Assembly: GCF_002797445.1 (NCBI RefSeq)
Contig: NZ_PGEP01000001.1
Span: 1,922,501 to 1,986,500, forward strand
Direction of reading: 5' to 3'
DNA: 64,000 bases
From: Acidovorax sp. 69
GTDB lineage: Bacteria > Pseudomonadota > Gammaproteobacteria > Burkholderiales > Burkholderiaceae_C
The position numbers and the translations under genes were made by a program. The notes under the pieces were generated by a model that was not told the origin of the DNA, made no database searches, and was given only the letters and a program-made list of their open reading frames with translations. Shown here one piece after another: positions 30,316 to 39,543 of this stretch. Every line of letters starts with the position of its first letter. Position 1 is the stretch's first letter.

Positions 30316-31740
30316 TCAGCCCTGTGCCTTCAGCACCCGCCCTGGGTTCATCAGGCCCTGCGGGTCCAGCGCCTGCTTGATGGCTCGCATCATCGATAGC
30401 GCGACGGGGGACTGGTATTTTTCGAGCTTGTCGGCCTTGAGCTCGCCAATGCCATGCTCGGCCGAGAACGAGCCGCCAAACTCGGCCACGGCCTCGTACA
30501 CCAGGTGGTGCACCTGCTGCTCATGCTCGCGCAGGAAGGCCTTGGCATCGCCCTCGGCGGGTGCCTGCACGTTGTAGTGCAGGTTGCCATCGCCCAGGTG
30601 GCCAAAGTTGACCAGGCGCACGCCGGGGATCTCGCGCTGCAACACCGCGTCGGTGTGGGCCACGAAGTCAGGGATGCGCGAGATCTGGATGGAGATGTCG
30701 TGTTTGATGTTCAGGCCTTCCTCGGCCTGCGCCAACGGAATGCTCTCGCGGATGTGCCACAGCTGGTGGGCCTGCGTGAGGTTTTCGGCCACGACGGCGT
30801 CGGTCACGCAGCCTGCTTCAAAAGCGGCTTCGAGCAGCGATTCAAACCGGGCGCGGGCGTGGGCTTCGGATTCGCTGTCGGAGTTTTCGAGCAACACGCA
30901 CCAGGGCGCATCGTCTTGGCCCAGGAAGGGAACGCGCAGCTGCGGCATGTGCTTGCCCACCAGGCTCAGCGCAAACTGGCCCATCACCTCAAAACCTGTG
31001 AGGCCCGCGCCCAGCTGCTTGTGGGCCATGCCAAGCAGTTGCACGGCGTGATCCATCGACGGCACTGCAGCCCAGGCGGTGAGCTTGGCGGCGGGCTGGG
31101 GGTAGAGCTTCATGCTGGCGGCAGTGATGATGCCCAGCGTGCCCTCGCTGCCGATGAAGAGGTCGCGCAGGTCGTAGCCGGTGTTGTCCTTGCGCAGGCC
31201 CTTGAGACCGCTCCAGACCTCGCCCTGCGGCGTGACCACTTCCAGCCCCAGGCACAGGTCGCGTGTGTTGCCGTAGCGCACTACCTGCGTGCCGCCTGCG
31301 TTGGTGCCCAGGTTGCCGCCAATGGTGCAGCTGCCCTCGGCTGCGAGCGACAGGGGGAACAGCAGGCCTGCGTTGCGTGCCACCTCTTGCAGGTTTTGCA
31401 GAATGCAGCCGGCCTCCACCGTCATGGTGAGGTTGGCCGTGTCCACATGGCGCACGGCGTTCATGCGCGTGAGGCTGAGCACGATCTGTGTCCCCGATTC
31501 GTCGGGGGTGGAGCCTACCGCCAGCCCGGTGTTGCCACCCTGCGGAACGATGGCGGTGCCTGCGGCGGCGCAGGCCTTGACCACGGCGGCCACTTCGGGC
31601 GTGCTGGAGGGGCGCACCACGGCCAGAGCCTTGCCGCGCACGCGGCGGCGCCAGTCTTGTTCCCAGGCGGTGAGGTCGCCATCGGTCAGCACATGGGCAT
31701 CGCCCACGATGGAGCGCAGGGTGTCAAGCAGGGTGGTCAT
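30316..31740 (-). CDS. FAD-linked oxidoreductase, GlcD / D-2-hydroxyacid dehydrogenase type
   Basis: 474 residues. A PCMH-type FAD-binding domain (about 35-215) shows VRPSSTPEVAAVVKACAAAG, PQGGNTGLAVG and GGNLGTNAGGTQVVRYGNTR. The FAD-oxidase C-terminal domain contains LVNFGHLGDGNLHYNV (metal-binding His) and FSAEHGIGELK. The family includes D-lactate, glycolate (GlcD) and D-2-hydroxyglutarate dehydrogenases; the sequence looks closest to the last, but substrate is inference. ATG 31740 is preferred to an upstream TTG. Confidence 0.87.
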   Translation of the reverse strand: MTTLLDTLRSIVGDAHVLTDGDLTAWEQDWRRRVRGKALAVVRPSSTPEVAAVVKACAAAGTAIVPQGGNTGLAVGSTPDESGTQIVLSLTRMNAVRHVDTANLTMTVEAGCILQNLQEVARNAGLLFPLSLAAEGSCTIGGNLGTNAGGTQVVRYGNTRDLCLGLEVVTPQGEVWSGLKGLRKDNTGYDLRDLFIGSEGTLGIITAASMKLYPQPAAKLTAWAAVPSMDHAVQLLGMAHKQLGAGLTGFEVMGQFALSLVGKHMPQLRVPFLGQDDAPWCVLLENSDSESEAHARARFESLLEAAFEAGCVTDAVVAENLTQAHQLWHIRESIPLAQAEEGLNIKHDISIQISRIPDFVAHTDAVLQREIPGVRLVNFGHLGDGNLHYNVQAPAEGDAKAFLREHEQQVHHLVYEAVAEFGGSFSAEHGIGELKADKLEKYQSPVALSMMRAIKQALDPQGLMNPGRVLKAQG

Positions 31741-31794
31741 GGGCAAGGGTCTTTTTCAATTTCAGTGAGCGGGATGGGCCTGGTTCTGCTGGCA

Positions 31795-32217
31795 TCAGCG
31801 GGTGGCGGCGGTGGCTTGCGCCGCCTTGGCATTGCGCTGGCGCAGCCGCACGTGCAGCGTGCAGGCCACGAACAGCACCAGGCACAAAGCGACCTCGACC
31901 CAGGCGAGCCATTGCGAAGGGGGCTTGTCGCTCCAGCCGCGCACCACGCCTTCGGTGAAATACAACCAGATCACCAGGCTGACCCAGCGGTAGGTGTACA
32001 TGCGGTTCTTGAGCAGACCTGCCAGCGGGATGCACAAAGGCAAGGCCTTGAGCGCCAGCCACGAGCCGCCGGGCCGCATGGGAGCCAGTACCAGCTCCCA
32101 CGCCAGGCACAGAACAATCAGGGCCAGTACGCTGCCGGTGGCCAGCCAGCGGGTGGCGGCGACCCCTTTGTCGGACGGCAGGGGAGGGGAGTTAGGGGCT
32201 GTGGGGGATGCGGTCAT
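31795..32217 (-). CDS. DUF2069 membrane protein
   Basis: 140 residues with four hydrophobic segments and the DUF2069 pattern: LALKALPLCIPLAGLLKNRMYTYRW in the middle and YFTEGVVRGWSD. The function of the family is unknown; it is common in beta- and gammaproteobacteria. It is divergent from yihY, with only 21 bases between the two starts, so the promoters must overlap or lie within the genes. Confidence 0.85.
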   Translation of the reverse strand: MTASPTAPNSPPLPSDKGVAATRWLATGSVLALIVLCLAWELVLAPMRPGGSWLALKALPLCIPLAGLLKNRMYTYRWVSLVIWLYFTEGVVRGWSDKPPSQWLAWVEVALCLVLFVACTLHVRLRQRNAKAAQATAATR

Positions 32218-32238
32218 TGGGGTGGCATCATATCGGCC

Positions 32239-33489
32239 ATGCCCTTCTCCTTACAGACAGTAGCGTCGCGCATCGAGGCGCTGATGACCGAGCTGTCGCA
32301 CTTCCCATGGAAGACCACGGCCCAGACGTTGCGTGAGCGCTTTCGGGAGGACCACCTGGGGCTGACGGCGAGCAGCCTGACCTTCACCACCATCCTGGCG
32401 CTGGTGCCTTTCTTCACCGTGGCACTGGCGGTGTTCACGGCATTTCCTATCTTTGGCAAGCTGCAGGATGCCTTGCAGGGCTGGCTGGTGAACAGCCTGG
32501 TGCCCGACAGCATCTCTCGCCAGGTGCTTGGGTATCTGACGCAGTTTGCGGCCAAGGCCAGCAGCCTGGGGGTGGCGGGGTTCAGCATTTTGCTGGCCAC
32601 GGCGCTCGCGCTGATTCTCACCATCGACCGTACGCTCAATGACATCTGGCGCGTGCAGCGCTTGCGACCCTTGGGGCAGCGCGTGCTGATCTACTGGGCG
32701 GCCATCACGCTGGGGCCGCTGCTTTTGGGGGCGAGCCTGGCGCTCACGTCGTACGTGATGTCGGCTTCGGGCGGGCTGGTCAAGCGCCTGCCCGATGGCG
32801 TGCAACTGCTGTTCGACTCGATCCAGTTTGTGGTGCTGGCGGGCGGCATGGCGTCGCTTTACCACTATGTGCCCAACACGCCGGTGAAGTGGCGGCATGC
32901 GTGGACGGGCGGTTTTTTTGTGGCCGTGTGCATCGAGCTGGCCAAGAAGGTGCTGGCGGTGTACCTGGGCAAAGTGCCGACCTATTCTGTGGTGTACGGT
33001 GCGTTTGCCACACTGCCCATCCTGCTGGTCTGGATTTATGTGGCCTGGGTCATCGTGCTGCTGGGTGCGGTGGTGACGGCGTACCTGCCCAGCTTGCTGG
33101 CCGGCGTGGCGCGGCGCGGCACAGTGGCGGGCTGGACGTTTCAGCTGGCGGTGGAGGTGCTGCAGGCGCTGCACCGTGCGCGCCAGCAGCCCATCAAGGG
33201 CCTGCGCCCCAGCCAGCTGGCGCAGTTGCTGCGCGTGGATGGGCTGCAGTTGGAACCCGTGCTGGAAGCGCTGACCGCATTGGACTGGGTGGGGCAGGTG
33301 AGTGATGCCGCCGTGAGCGCTGCCGATGTGCCTGAGTCCCGTTACGTGCTGTTGGCCGACCCGACGCGCACGTTGCTCGCGCCCCTGGTTCAGCGCCTGC
33401 TGCTGCAGCGGGTGGAGAGCCTGGGGCCGCTGTGGACCCACGCGAGGCTCGAAACCTTGCACATGGCCGACGTGTTGCAGTCAGGCTGA
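32239..33489 (+). CDS. YihY/BrkB family inner-membrane protein
   Basis: 416 residues. The first 290 form a six-segment YihY/BrkB domain: LTASSLTFTTILALVPFFTVAL, TIDRTLNDIWRV, YHYVPNTPVKWRHAWTGG and YGAFATLPILLVWIYVAWVIVL are family landmarks. A cytoplasmic C-terminal extension (about 290-416) looks like a winged-helix segment (LRPSQLAQLLRVDGLQLEPV). Once annotated as ribonuclease BN, it is now regarded as a membrane protein of unknown role. ATG 32239 is chosen; the frame upstream is open for about 600 codons, antisense to other genes, and is not coding. Confidence 0.88.
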   Translation: MPFSLQTVASRIEALMTELSHFPWKTTAQTLRERFREDHLGLTASSLTFTTILALVPFFTVALAVFTAFPIFGKLQDALQGWLVNSLVPDSISRQVLGYLTQFAAKASSLGVAGFSILLATALALILTIDRTLNDIWRVQRLRPLGQRVLIYWAAITLGPLLLGASLALTSYVMSASGGLVKRLPDGVQLLFDSIQFVVLAGGMASLYHYVPNTPVKWRHAWTGGFFVAVCIELAKKVLAVYLGKVPTYSVVYGAFATLPILLVWIYVAWVIVLLGAVVTAYLPSLLAGVARRGTVAGWTFQLAVEVLQALHRARQQPIKGLRPSQLAQLLRVDGLQLEPVLEALTALDWVGQVSDAAVSAADVPESRYVLLADPTRTLLAPLVQRLLLQRVESLGPLWTHARLETLHMADVLQSG

Positions 33490-33548
33490 GCCGTTCCTGT
33501 GGGCCAGTCGGCCCTCCGTGTCTGTGGTTCTGGTCGTGGGTACGATTT

Positions 33549-33598
33549 GCTATACAAAATATAGCTGCTTGTGCTTATGAATCAAGCGCTATAGGCCC
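33549..33598 (-). repeat. Dispersed two-hairpin repeat, copy E
   Basis: Read on the minus strand: GGCCTATAGCGCTTGATTCATAAGC, then CAGCTATATTTTGTATAGC. Both hairpins (AGCGCTT with an AAGC half, and GCTATA/TATAGC) are present. It lies between the convergent yihY and DUF962 genes. Confidence 0.7.
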
Positions 33599-33616
33599 GT
33601 TTGACGCAGCACGCTG

Positions 33617-33964
33617 TCACAGCGGGACTTTCCTTGTCCAGATGTCTCTGTACATCACCCAATCGCCCATGAAGCTGTAGAGCGGGCGCTTGAAGCTGGC
33701 GGGCTTGTTCTTCTCAAAACCAAAGTGCCCCACCCACGCAAAGCCGTAGCCGCAGAGCAGGCCGTACAGCAGGTACTGGGGCTTGCCTGTGGCCACCAGC
33801 ATGGCCAGGCAGACCAGGGTGAGGGTCGATCCCACAAAATGCAGTCGGCGGCAGGTGCGGTTGCTGTGCTCGCTCAGATAGAACGGATAGAAATCGGCAA
33901 AGAGCTTGAAGGTCCGAGGGTCTGTGCTGGGCGCGGGTTGCGGGGTGACAGTCTGGGTGGTCAT
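33617..33964 (-). CDS. DUF962 (Mpo1-like) membrane protein
   Basis: 115 residues with two or three hydrophobic segments and the DUF962/Mpo1 motifs FYPFYLSEHSNRTCRRLHFVG (His residues of the family) and GHFGFEKNKPASFKRPLYS. Yeast Mpo1 is a dioxygenase in 2-hydroxy fatty acid metabolism; the bacterial role is unknown. ATG 33964 is chosen on homology; the frame is open far upstream over other genes. Confidence 0.85.
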   Translation of the reverse strand: MTTQTVTPQPAPSTDPRTFKLFADFYPFYLSEHSNRTCRRLHFVGSTLTLVCLAMLVATGKPQYLLYGLLCGYGFAWVGHFGFEKNKPASFKRPLYSFMGDWVMYRDIWTRKVPL

Positions 33965-34116
33965 GGCGTTGTCTCCGGGTGGCGTTGGGGCTCTGCCCGG
34001 GTTATACGCCGCAGCCTCAGGGCGCACCAGCGGGGCAGTGCGGGTGTGCTGTCGCCAACGGGTCTGCAGCCTAAAGCCCCGGCGGGCCTGCCAGCGCGCC
34101 GGGGCTATGGGTGGGG

Positions 34117-34935
34117 TCAGCGGGCCAGAAAGTCCCGGATGGCCGCCAGTGTCTCTTCGGGCGCCTCGGTCATCTGGTTGTGCCCCACGGGAAGGTGGGC
34201 GATCTGCACCTGCTTGCCCGCCGCTTGGGCTGCTTTGACGAGACCCTGTGCGGCCTTGGGCGCCGTCATCTGGTCCTGGCTGCCCAGGGCAAACAGCACG
34301 GGGCAGGTCAGCTGCGCCATGGCAGCTTCGCCCCCGGCATAGCTGTCGCAGGCCACAAACCCCCGGTGGAAGACATTGACCGCCGGGTTGCTGCGCAGCA
34401 CCTTGCGCCCCAGCGCCATGCCTGCGCCAAACACCCAGGTGCCAGGCCCTAACGCCGAAGGGGGCGCCGACAAGGTGCTGCGCGAGAACACATTGACCAT
34501 GCGCATCGCCTTCTCGGGGTCGGTCTGTGACGCTTCGATCAGCGCGGGCGACACCTTCATCGGGAAGGCTGTGCCCACCAGCACCAGGTGGCTGACGCGG
34601 TCCTTGAGCCGTGCGGCCGCTTCCATGGCGATCAACGAGCCCCAGCTGTGGCCCACCAGCGCGGCGCGCTTTACGCCAGCGGCGTCCAGCAGCGCACCGA
34701 CGAAGTCCGCGCCTTGCTCCACCGTGGCGGGAGTATCGCCGCCACTGCGGCAGTGGCCGGGCAGGTCGATGGCCAGCACGTTCCAGCCGTGGTTGGCCAT
34801 GTAGCGGCTTTGCAGGGCCCACACGCTGTGGTCGTTGAGCACGCCGTGGATGAACACCACCGTGGGCTTAGTGGCATCAAACGCCTTTCCGCCGGTGTAG
34901 CAGTAGATGGCAGCGCCGTTGACTTGGATGTGCAT
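34117..34935 (-). CDS. Alpha/beta-fold hydrolase
   Basis: 272-residue cytoplasmic alpha/beta hydrolase. The oxyanion region is VFIHGVLNDHSVW, the nucleophile elbow is VGHSWGSL (Ser near 94), and the acid and His follow in ALGSQDQMT and LPVGHNQM. The substrate is not predictable. It starts two bases before the metY stop region and is likely cotranscribed with metY. Confidence 0.88.
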   Translation of the reverse strand: MHIQVNGAAIYCYTGGKAFDATKPTVVFIHGVLNDHSVWALQSRYMANHGWNVLAIDLPGHCRSGGDTPATVEQGADFVGALLDAAGVKRAALVGHSWGSLIAMEAAARLKDRVSHLVLVGTAFPMKVSPALIEASQTDPEKAMRMVNVFSRSTLSAPPSALGPGTWVFGAGMALGRKVLRSNPAVNVFHRGFVACDSYAGGEAAMAQLTCPVLFALGSQDQMTAPKAAQGLVKAAQAAGKQVQIAHLPVGHNQMTEAPEETLAAIRDFLAR

Positions 34936-34937
34936 GG

Positions 34938-36248
34938 TCAGGCTCCTGCTTTCTCGGCGGCTTTCAGCGCGCGCTTGAGGTCGTCGATCAGGTCATCGGC
35001 GTCTTCAAGGCCGATGGAGAGGCGGATCGTGCCCTGCGTGATGCCCGCGCCCGCCAGCGCTTCGTCACTCATGCGGAAGTGTGTGGTGCTGGCTGGGTGA
35101 ATCACCAGGCTGCGGCAGTCGCCCACGTTGGCCAGGTGGCTGAAGACCTTGAGGGTTTCGATGAACTTCTTGCCCTGCTCGCGGTGGCCCTTGAGGTCAA
35201 AGCTGAACACCGAGCCCGCTCCACGCGGCAGCAGCTTTTGCGCCAGGGCGTGGCTGGGGTGCGACGCCAGCATGGGGTGGCCCACGCGCGATACAAAGGG
35301 CTGTGCGGCCAGAAATTCGACCACCTTTTCGGTGTTGCGCATGTGCTGTGCCATACGCAGCGGCAGGGTCTCTACGCCCTGCAGGATGAGCCAGGCCGTG
35401 TGCGGGCTCATGCAGGCGCCAAAGTCGCGCAGGCCCTCGCGGCGGGCGCGCAGCAGAAAGGCGCCCACGGTGCTCTCTTCGGTGAACACCATGTTGTGAA
35501 AGCCGTCATAGGGCTGTGTCAGCTCGGCAAACTTGCCCGCCGACTTCGGGCCATCCCAGTCGAAGCTGCCGCCATCGACCACGATGCCGCCCACCACGGT
35601 GCCGTGGCCCGAGAGAAATTTGGTGGCCGAGTGGTACACCAGATCGGCGCCATGTTCAAACGGCTTGATAAGCCAGGGCGAAGTCAGCGTTGAATCCACC
35701 AGCAGCGGTACACCGGCCTCGTGGGCCATCGCACTCACGGTGGGGATATCCAGCACATCCAGGCCCGGGTTGCCCACTGTCTCGCCAAAGAACAGCTTGG
35801 TGTTGGGCCGCACAGCCGCACGCCACGCGTCGATGTCGCCAGGTTTGACGAAGGTGGTCTCGATGCCGAAGCGCGAGAGCGTGTAGTGCAGCAGATTCTG
35901 CGAACCGCCATACAACGCCGTGCTGGCCACGATGTGGCTGCCCGCGCTCATGATCGTGGCGATGGCCAGGTGCAGCGCGGCCTGGCCGCTGGCGGTGGTG
36001 ATGGCGCCTACGCCACCTTCAAGGGCCGCCACCCGTTGTTCCAGCACCGCGTTGGTGGGGTTGCTGATGCGGCTGTACACGTGTCCCCCACGTTCCAGGT
36101 TGAACAGCGAAGCCGCGTGGTCGCTCGATTCAAAGACAAACGATGTGGTCAGGTGGATGGGGGTGGCGCGTGCGCCAGTGGCGGGGTCGGGGCTGGCGCC
36201 TGCGTGCAGCGCCAGCGTGTCAAAGCCAGGGTCGGAGTAACCGGGCAT
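34938..36248 (-). CDS. metY: O-acetylhomoserine sulfhydrylase / aminocarboxypropyltransferase
   Basis: 436-residue PLP enzyme of the Cys/Met metabolism family. It carries the long form typical of MetY: GFDTLALHAGASPDPATGARATPIH, YSRISNPTNAVLEQRVAALEGG, and the PLP-binding Lys in YHSATKFLSGHG near residue 210. It makes homocysteine directly from O-acetylhomoserine and sulfide (or related thiols). O-succinylhomoserine use is the main alternative. No recognisable SAM riboswitch is seen in the 147-base divergent gap to the CBS gene. Confidence 0.93.
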   Translation of the reverse strand: MPGYSDPGFDTLALHAGASPDPATGARATPIHLTTSFVFESSDHAASLFNLERGGHVYSRISNPTNAVLEQRVAALEGGVGAITTASGQAALHLAIATIMSAGSHIVASTALYGGSQNLLHYTLSRFGIETTFVKPGDIDAWRAAVRPNTKLFFGETVGNPGLDVLDIPTVSAMAHEAGVPLLVDSTLTSPWLIKPFEHGADLVYHSATKFLSGHGTVVGGIVVDGGSFDWDGPKSAGKFAELTQPYDGFHNMVFTEESTVGAFLLRARREGLRDFGACMSPHTAWLILQGVETLPLRMAQHMRNTEKVVEFLAAQPFVSRVGHPMLASHPSHALAQKLLPRGAGSVFSFDLKGHREQGKKFIETLKVFSHLANVGDCRSLVIHPASTTHFRMSDEALAGAGITQGTIRLSIGLEDADDLIDDLKRALKAAEKAGA

Positions 36249-36395
36249 CTTGTGTCTCCCATGTTGTCAATGCAGGCGGGCATTGTGGGCTATATTTGCT
36301 GGCAAATGGCCTGCAGCATGTGCGCACCCGATGCGGATGCGCATGTGCCCGTGGGCCCACACATACTCTTCCCGCTCTCCCGGAGACTCCGCACC

Positions 36396-36845
36396 ATGAA
36401 AGTCAGCGACATCCTTCGCGTCAAAGGCAACACCCTCTACACGGCTTTGCCGGACGAGCCGCTGGCGGGTGCCGTGAGCCTGATGGCCGAGCGCGACATT
36501 GGATCGCTGGTGGTGATGGAGCATGGCGATCTGGTGGGCATGCTCACCTTCCGTGAAGTGATCCAGGCCCTGGTGAAAAATGGTGGCAGCGTGGGCACGA
36601 TGCTGGTGCGCACGGCGATGGATGACGCGCCCCTGACCTGCACACTCGAAACCGACATGGACGAAGTGCGCCGCATGATGCTGGACCGCCACGCGCGCTA
36701 CATGCCCGTGATGGACCGCAAGATGTTGATGGGCGTGATCAGTTTTTATGACGTGGCCAAGGCCGTGGTGGACAGCCAGAATTTTGAGAACAAGATGCTC
36801 AAGGCCTATATCCGTGACTGGCCCGAGGAAGAGCCGCGCGGCTGA
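36396..36845 (+). CDS. CBS-domain protein
   Basis: 149 residues made almost wholly of two CBS domains: SLMAERDIGSLVVMEHGDLVGMLTFREVIQ in the first (about 25-65) and MLDRHARYMPVMDRKMLMGVISFYDVAKAV in the second (about 90-128). Such stand-alone pairs sense adenine nucleotides and tune partner proteins; the partner is unknown. The start ATG 36396 has CCGGAGAC upstream. It is divergent from metY. Confidence 0.9.
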   Translation: MKVSDILRVKGNTLYTALPDEPLAGAVSLMAERDIGSLVVMEHGDLVGMLTFREVIQALVKNGGSVGTMLVRTAMDDAPLTCTLETDMDEVRRMMLDRHARYMPVMDRKMLMGVISFYDVAKAVVDSQNFENKMLKAYIRDWPEEEPRG

Positions 36846-36882
36846 GCCTCGCGACCGGGGGGCGACCCCGGCAGCCTGGTGA

Positions 36883-39120
36883 TCAGCGGTGCTGACCAGG
36901 CGCCTGGGCGCAGAGCCAAGCCTCGATTTCATCGGGCGGCAGCGGCTTGCCAAACAGATAGCCCTGCATCACCGGACAACCGTGGGCCTGCAGCCACTGT
37001 TGTTGTCCCGTGGTCTCCACCCCTTCGGCAACCACCACCATGCCCAGGCTGTGCGCGATGCTCAGCACAGACACCGTGAGCGCGCGCGCTGTGGGGCTGG
37101 TGGTCAGGTCCTGCACGAATGCCATGTCCAGCTTGAGTTCGCTGATGGGCAGGCGGTGCAGGTAGCTCAGGCTGGAGTATCCGGTGCCAAAGTCGTCCAG
37201 CGACAGCTTGAAGCCCTGCTGGTGCAGCGTGTCGATATTGGTCAGGGTGACTGGCCTGGCGTCCATCATCACGCTTTCGGTGATCTCCAGCAGCACATCG
37301 CTGGCGCGCAGGCCGTGGCGCCGCAATGCTTCGCCAATCTCTTGCGCAAACTCGGGCAGGTGAAAGCTGCGGCCCGACAGATTCACTGCCACACAGGGCA
37401 CATGGTGGCCCGCCGCGCGCCACGCCGCTAGTTGCCTGCAGGCCTCGTCCAGCAGCCACAGCGTCAGGGTGTGGATTAAGCCTGCTTCTTCTGCCACGGG
37501 GATGAACTGTGAGGGCGGCACCATGCCCCACTGCGGGTGGTTCCAGCGCGCCAGTGCCTCCACTCCGTGCAGAGTACCCGGTGACCGGCTCAGCACCTGG
37601 GGCTGGTAGTGCAGGGTGAGGGTCCGTTCGGCCAGGGCTTGTTGCAAGGCGCGCTCCAGCGAGGCGCGCTTTTGCGCGCGGCGGTTCATTTCGGCGCTGA
37701 AGAGTTGCAGGCTGTGCCGGTGATCGCTCTTGGCCTGGTGCATGGCCTGGTCGGCGTGGCGCAGCAGGATGTCGATGCTGGCGCCATCGTCCGGGAACAT
37801 GGCAATGCCGATGCTGGCATGGGGCAGATTGACCTGGCCGTTGATCTCCAGCGGCTGGGCAATGGCTTCCAGCATGCGGTGGGCCGCCTGCACAGCCTGC
37901 TCGGTAGAGCATTCGGACAGCAGCAGCACGAATTCGTCCCCGGACAGCCTGCCAATCAGATCGCGCGCACGCAGGCACTGCGTCAGTCGAGTTGCCACCT
38001 CGCACAGCAGTGCGTCGCCCGCCGCATGTCCCTGGGTGTCGTTGACCTGCTTGAAGCGGTCCAGGTCCAGAAACAGCAGGGCGCCAGGGTGTGTGTCCTG
38101 CTGCAGTCTGGCCAGCGCACGCTCCGCACTGCTGCAGAACATGGCGCGGTTGGGCAGACCCGTCAGTGCGTCAAAAAATGCCAGCTGGTGAATGCGCTGG
38201 TGCGTGGCGTCGCGCTCGATTGCCAGGGCGCACAGGTGCAGGCAGACCTCCACCAGACGCTGGTGCAGTGCATCGGGCTCACGCTGCTCGCGGAAATAAA
38301 ACGCGAAGGTGCCTATCGGTGTGCCCTGGTGGTTGCGGATGGGGCTGGACCAGCAGGCCTGCAAGCCGGTGGGCGCGAACAAGGCGCGGTAGTCGGTCCA
38401 CAAAGGGTCTGTGCTGATGTCGGTGACTATGACCGGCTGGTTCCGGTAGGCCGCCGTGCCGCAGGAGCCTACCTGGGGGCCAATAGGCAGGCCGTCAAGG
38501 GCGTCGCAGACGGAGGGCGGCAGCCCTGGTGCTGCCAGGGGGTGCAGCTGGCCCTGCGCATCCACGGCAAGAATAGAAGCAGTGACCTCGGGGGCAATGC
38601 GCTCGACCTCGCTGCACACCAGCGCCATCAAGTCGCGCAGGGGCAGTTCGCTGACCATGCCCTCTAGCACCCGGGTCTGCAGCACTTCATGCATCTTGGT
38701 GAGCGTGATGTCCGTCAGGATCGTGACGCTGCCTCCCGGGCCGCCCGATGCCTCGTCCGAGGCATTGATCACCATCGATACCCAGCGTGGCTGCCCGGTC
38801 TTGCTGTACAGCAGGGTTTCGACGTGGAACTGGCCTTGCGTTGTGACGTTGTCGCGAATGCTGGCCAACAATGCCGGATCCGAGTACGGACCCAGCAGTA
38901 CCTGACTGAGGTACTTCCCGAGCATTTCCTCGGGCTCAAAACCAAAAAGGCGTGTAAATCCCTGGTTGACGTACACCACGCGCTTGGCGCTGTTGGTCAT
39001 CACAATCGCGTTGTCACTCGCATCCAGTGCATTGCGAAGGGGCGCATCTGCCAGCGTCGAAAGCTGGGATGCAGCGTCGGGGACTGAGGGGCCGGGCGTT
39101 GGCGGTGCGGAGACGGGCAT
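36883..39120 (-). CDS. PAS-GAF-GGDEF-EAL cyclic-di-GMP signalling protein
   Basis: 745-residue cytoplasmic protein: PAS (about 28-140), GAF (about 160-310), GGDEF (about 315-480) and EAL (about 495-740). The GGDEF signature is SGDEF (393-397), with Ser for the first Gly, so cyclase activity is uncertain. The EAL domain carries HGVEALARW (521-523 EAL), ITESVMMD, LDDFGTGYSSLSYL and KLDMAFVQDL, consistent with active phosphodiesterase. There are no membrane segments, so the sensing is likely of a soluble ligand or redox signal. It is transcribed toward the CBS gene (convergent). Confidence 0.92.
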   Translation of the reverse strand: MPVSAPPTPGPSVPDAASQLSTLADAPLRNALDASDNAIVMTNSAKRVVYVNQGFTRLFGFEPEEMLGKYLSQVLLGPYSDPALLASIRDNVTTQGQFHVETLLYSKTGQPRWVSMVINASDEASGGPGGSVTILTDITLTKMHEVLQTRVLEGMVSELPLRDLMALVCSEVERIAPEVTASILAVDAQGQLHPLAAPGLPPSVCDALDGLPIGPQVGSCGTAAYRNQPVIVTDISTDPLWTDYRALFAPTGLQACWSSPIRNHQGTPIGTFAFYFREQREPDALHQRLVEVCLHLCALAIERDATHQRIHQLAFFDALTGLPNRAMFCSSAERALARLQQDTHPGALLFLDLDRFKQVNDTQGHAAGDALLCEVATRLTQCLRARDLIGRLSGDEFVLLLSECSTEQAVQAAHRMLEAIAQPLEINGQVNLPHASIGIAMFPDDGASIDILLRHADQAMHQAKSDHRHSLQLFSAEMNRRAQKRASLERALQQALAERTLTLHYQPQVLSRSPGTLHGVEALARWNHPQWGMVPPSQFIPVAEEAGLIHTLTLWLLDEACRQLAAWRAAGHHVPCVAVNLSGRSFHLPEFAQEIGEALRRHGLRASDVLLEITESVMMDARPVTLTNIDTLHQQGFKLSLDDFGTGYSSLSYLHRLPISELKLDMAFVQDLTTSPTARALTVSVLSIAHSLGMVVVAEGVETTGQQQWLQAHGCPVMQGYLFGKPLPPDEIEAWLCAQAPGQHR

Positions 39121-39543
39121 GAATGTCCCAAAGATCTTTGACTGATCCTAGCAAGCGGGCATGGTGATGCCAAGCACCAAGTGTCCGTTCTGTCATGTTT
39201 ATGTTGACTGTGCCCCCAAGGGTAGCGATTCTGGCGCTGATGGTGCGCTGCCGCAAAACCGGTGAGTGTTCTTGGGGGCACGGCTCTGGGACAAGCCTGC
39301 GTCCCGGGCGAAAATCCTTCCGGTGCCCTATTCGCAGTCACCCATTTGGTGAATCCCACGGCTTGACCATTGGCTGCGTGGCCGACAGTTGCCCGCCCGG
39401 TAAGCCGCTCGCGGAGGCCAACATTCAGTTGGACCTGGGCCGGCGCCGCCCCGGCCCGTGTGCAGGCCACCGGTGTGCCCAAGGGACCGTACTATCTTTG
39501 CAGTCCAGAAATATATCCTGGGGCAAGCGCCGATGCCCCCACC
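39121..39543. other. Gap between the EAL gene and the caspase-like locus
   Basis: About 420 bases without an intact gene. The middle (39311-39480) is a degraded copy of the aroC 5' end. The stretch 39121-39310 is probably the promoter region of the EAL gene on the minus strand; nothing else is recognised there. Confidence 0.6.
39311..39480 (+). pseudogene. Remnant of the 5' part of aroC
   Basis: This stretch aligns closely with aroC from about 41241 to 41393: shared blocks include CCCTATTCGCAGTCACC, GGTGAATCCCACGGC, CCATTGGCTGCGTG and TTGCCCGCCCGGTA. It has lost the ATG region, carries a one-base deletion near 39341 (CACCCATTTGG against CACCAACTTTGG), then seems to jump to sequence like aroC 41851-41873 (GTGCAGGCCAC, GTGCC). 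It cannot encode chorismate synthase. It is in the same orientation as intact aroC 1.9 kb downstream, with the caspase-like gene between the two. Confidence 0.8.

Noticed and set aside
30454..32238. A 1011-codon open frame on the plus strand running into yihY
   Set aside because: Only its last 416 codons match a known protein (YihY, from ATG 32239). The upstream part is antisense to the FAD-linked dehydrogenase and DUF2069 genes and is open only because of GC-rich codon use.
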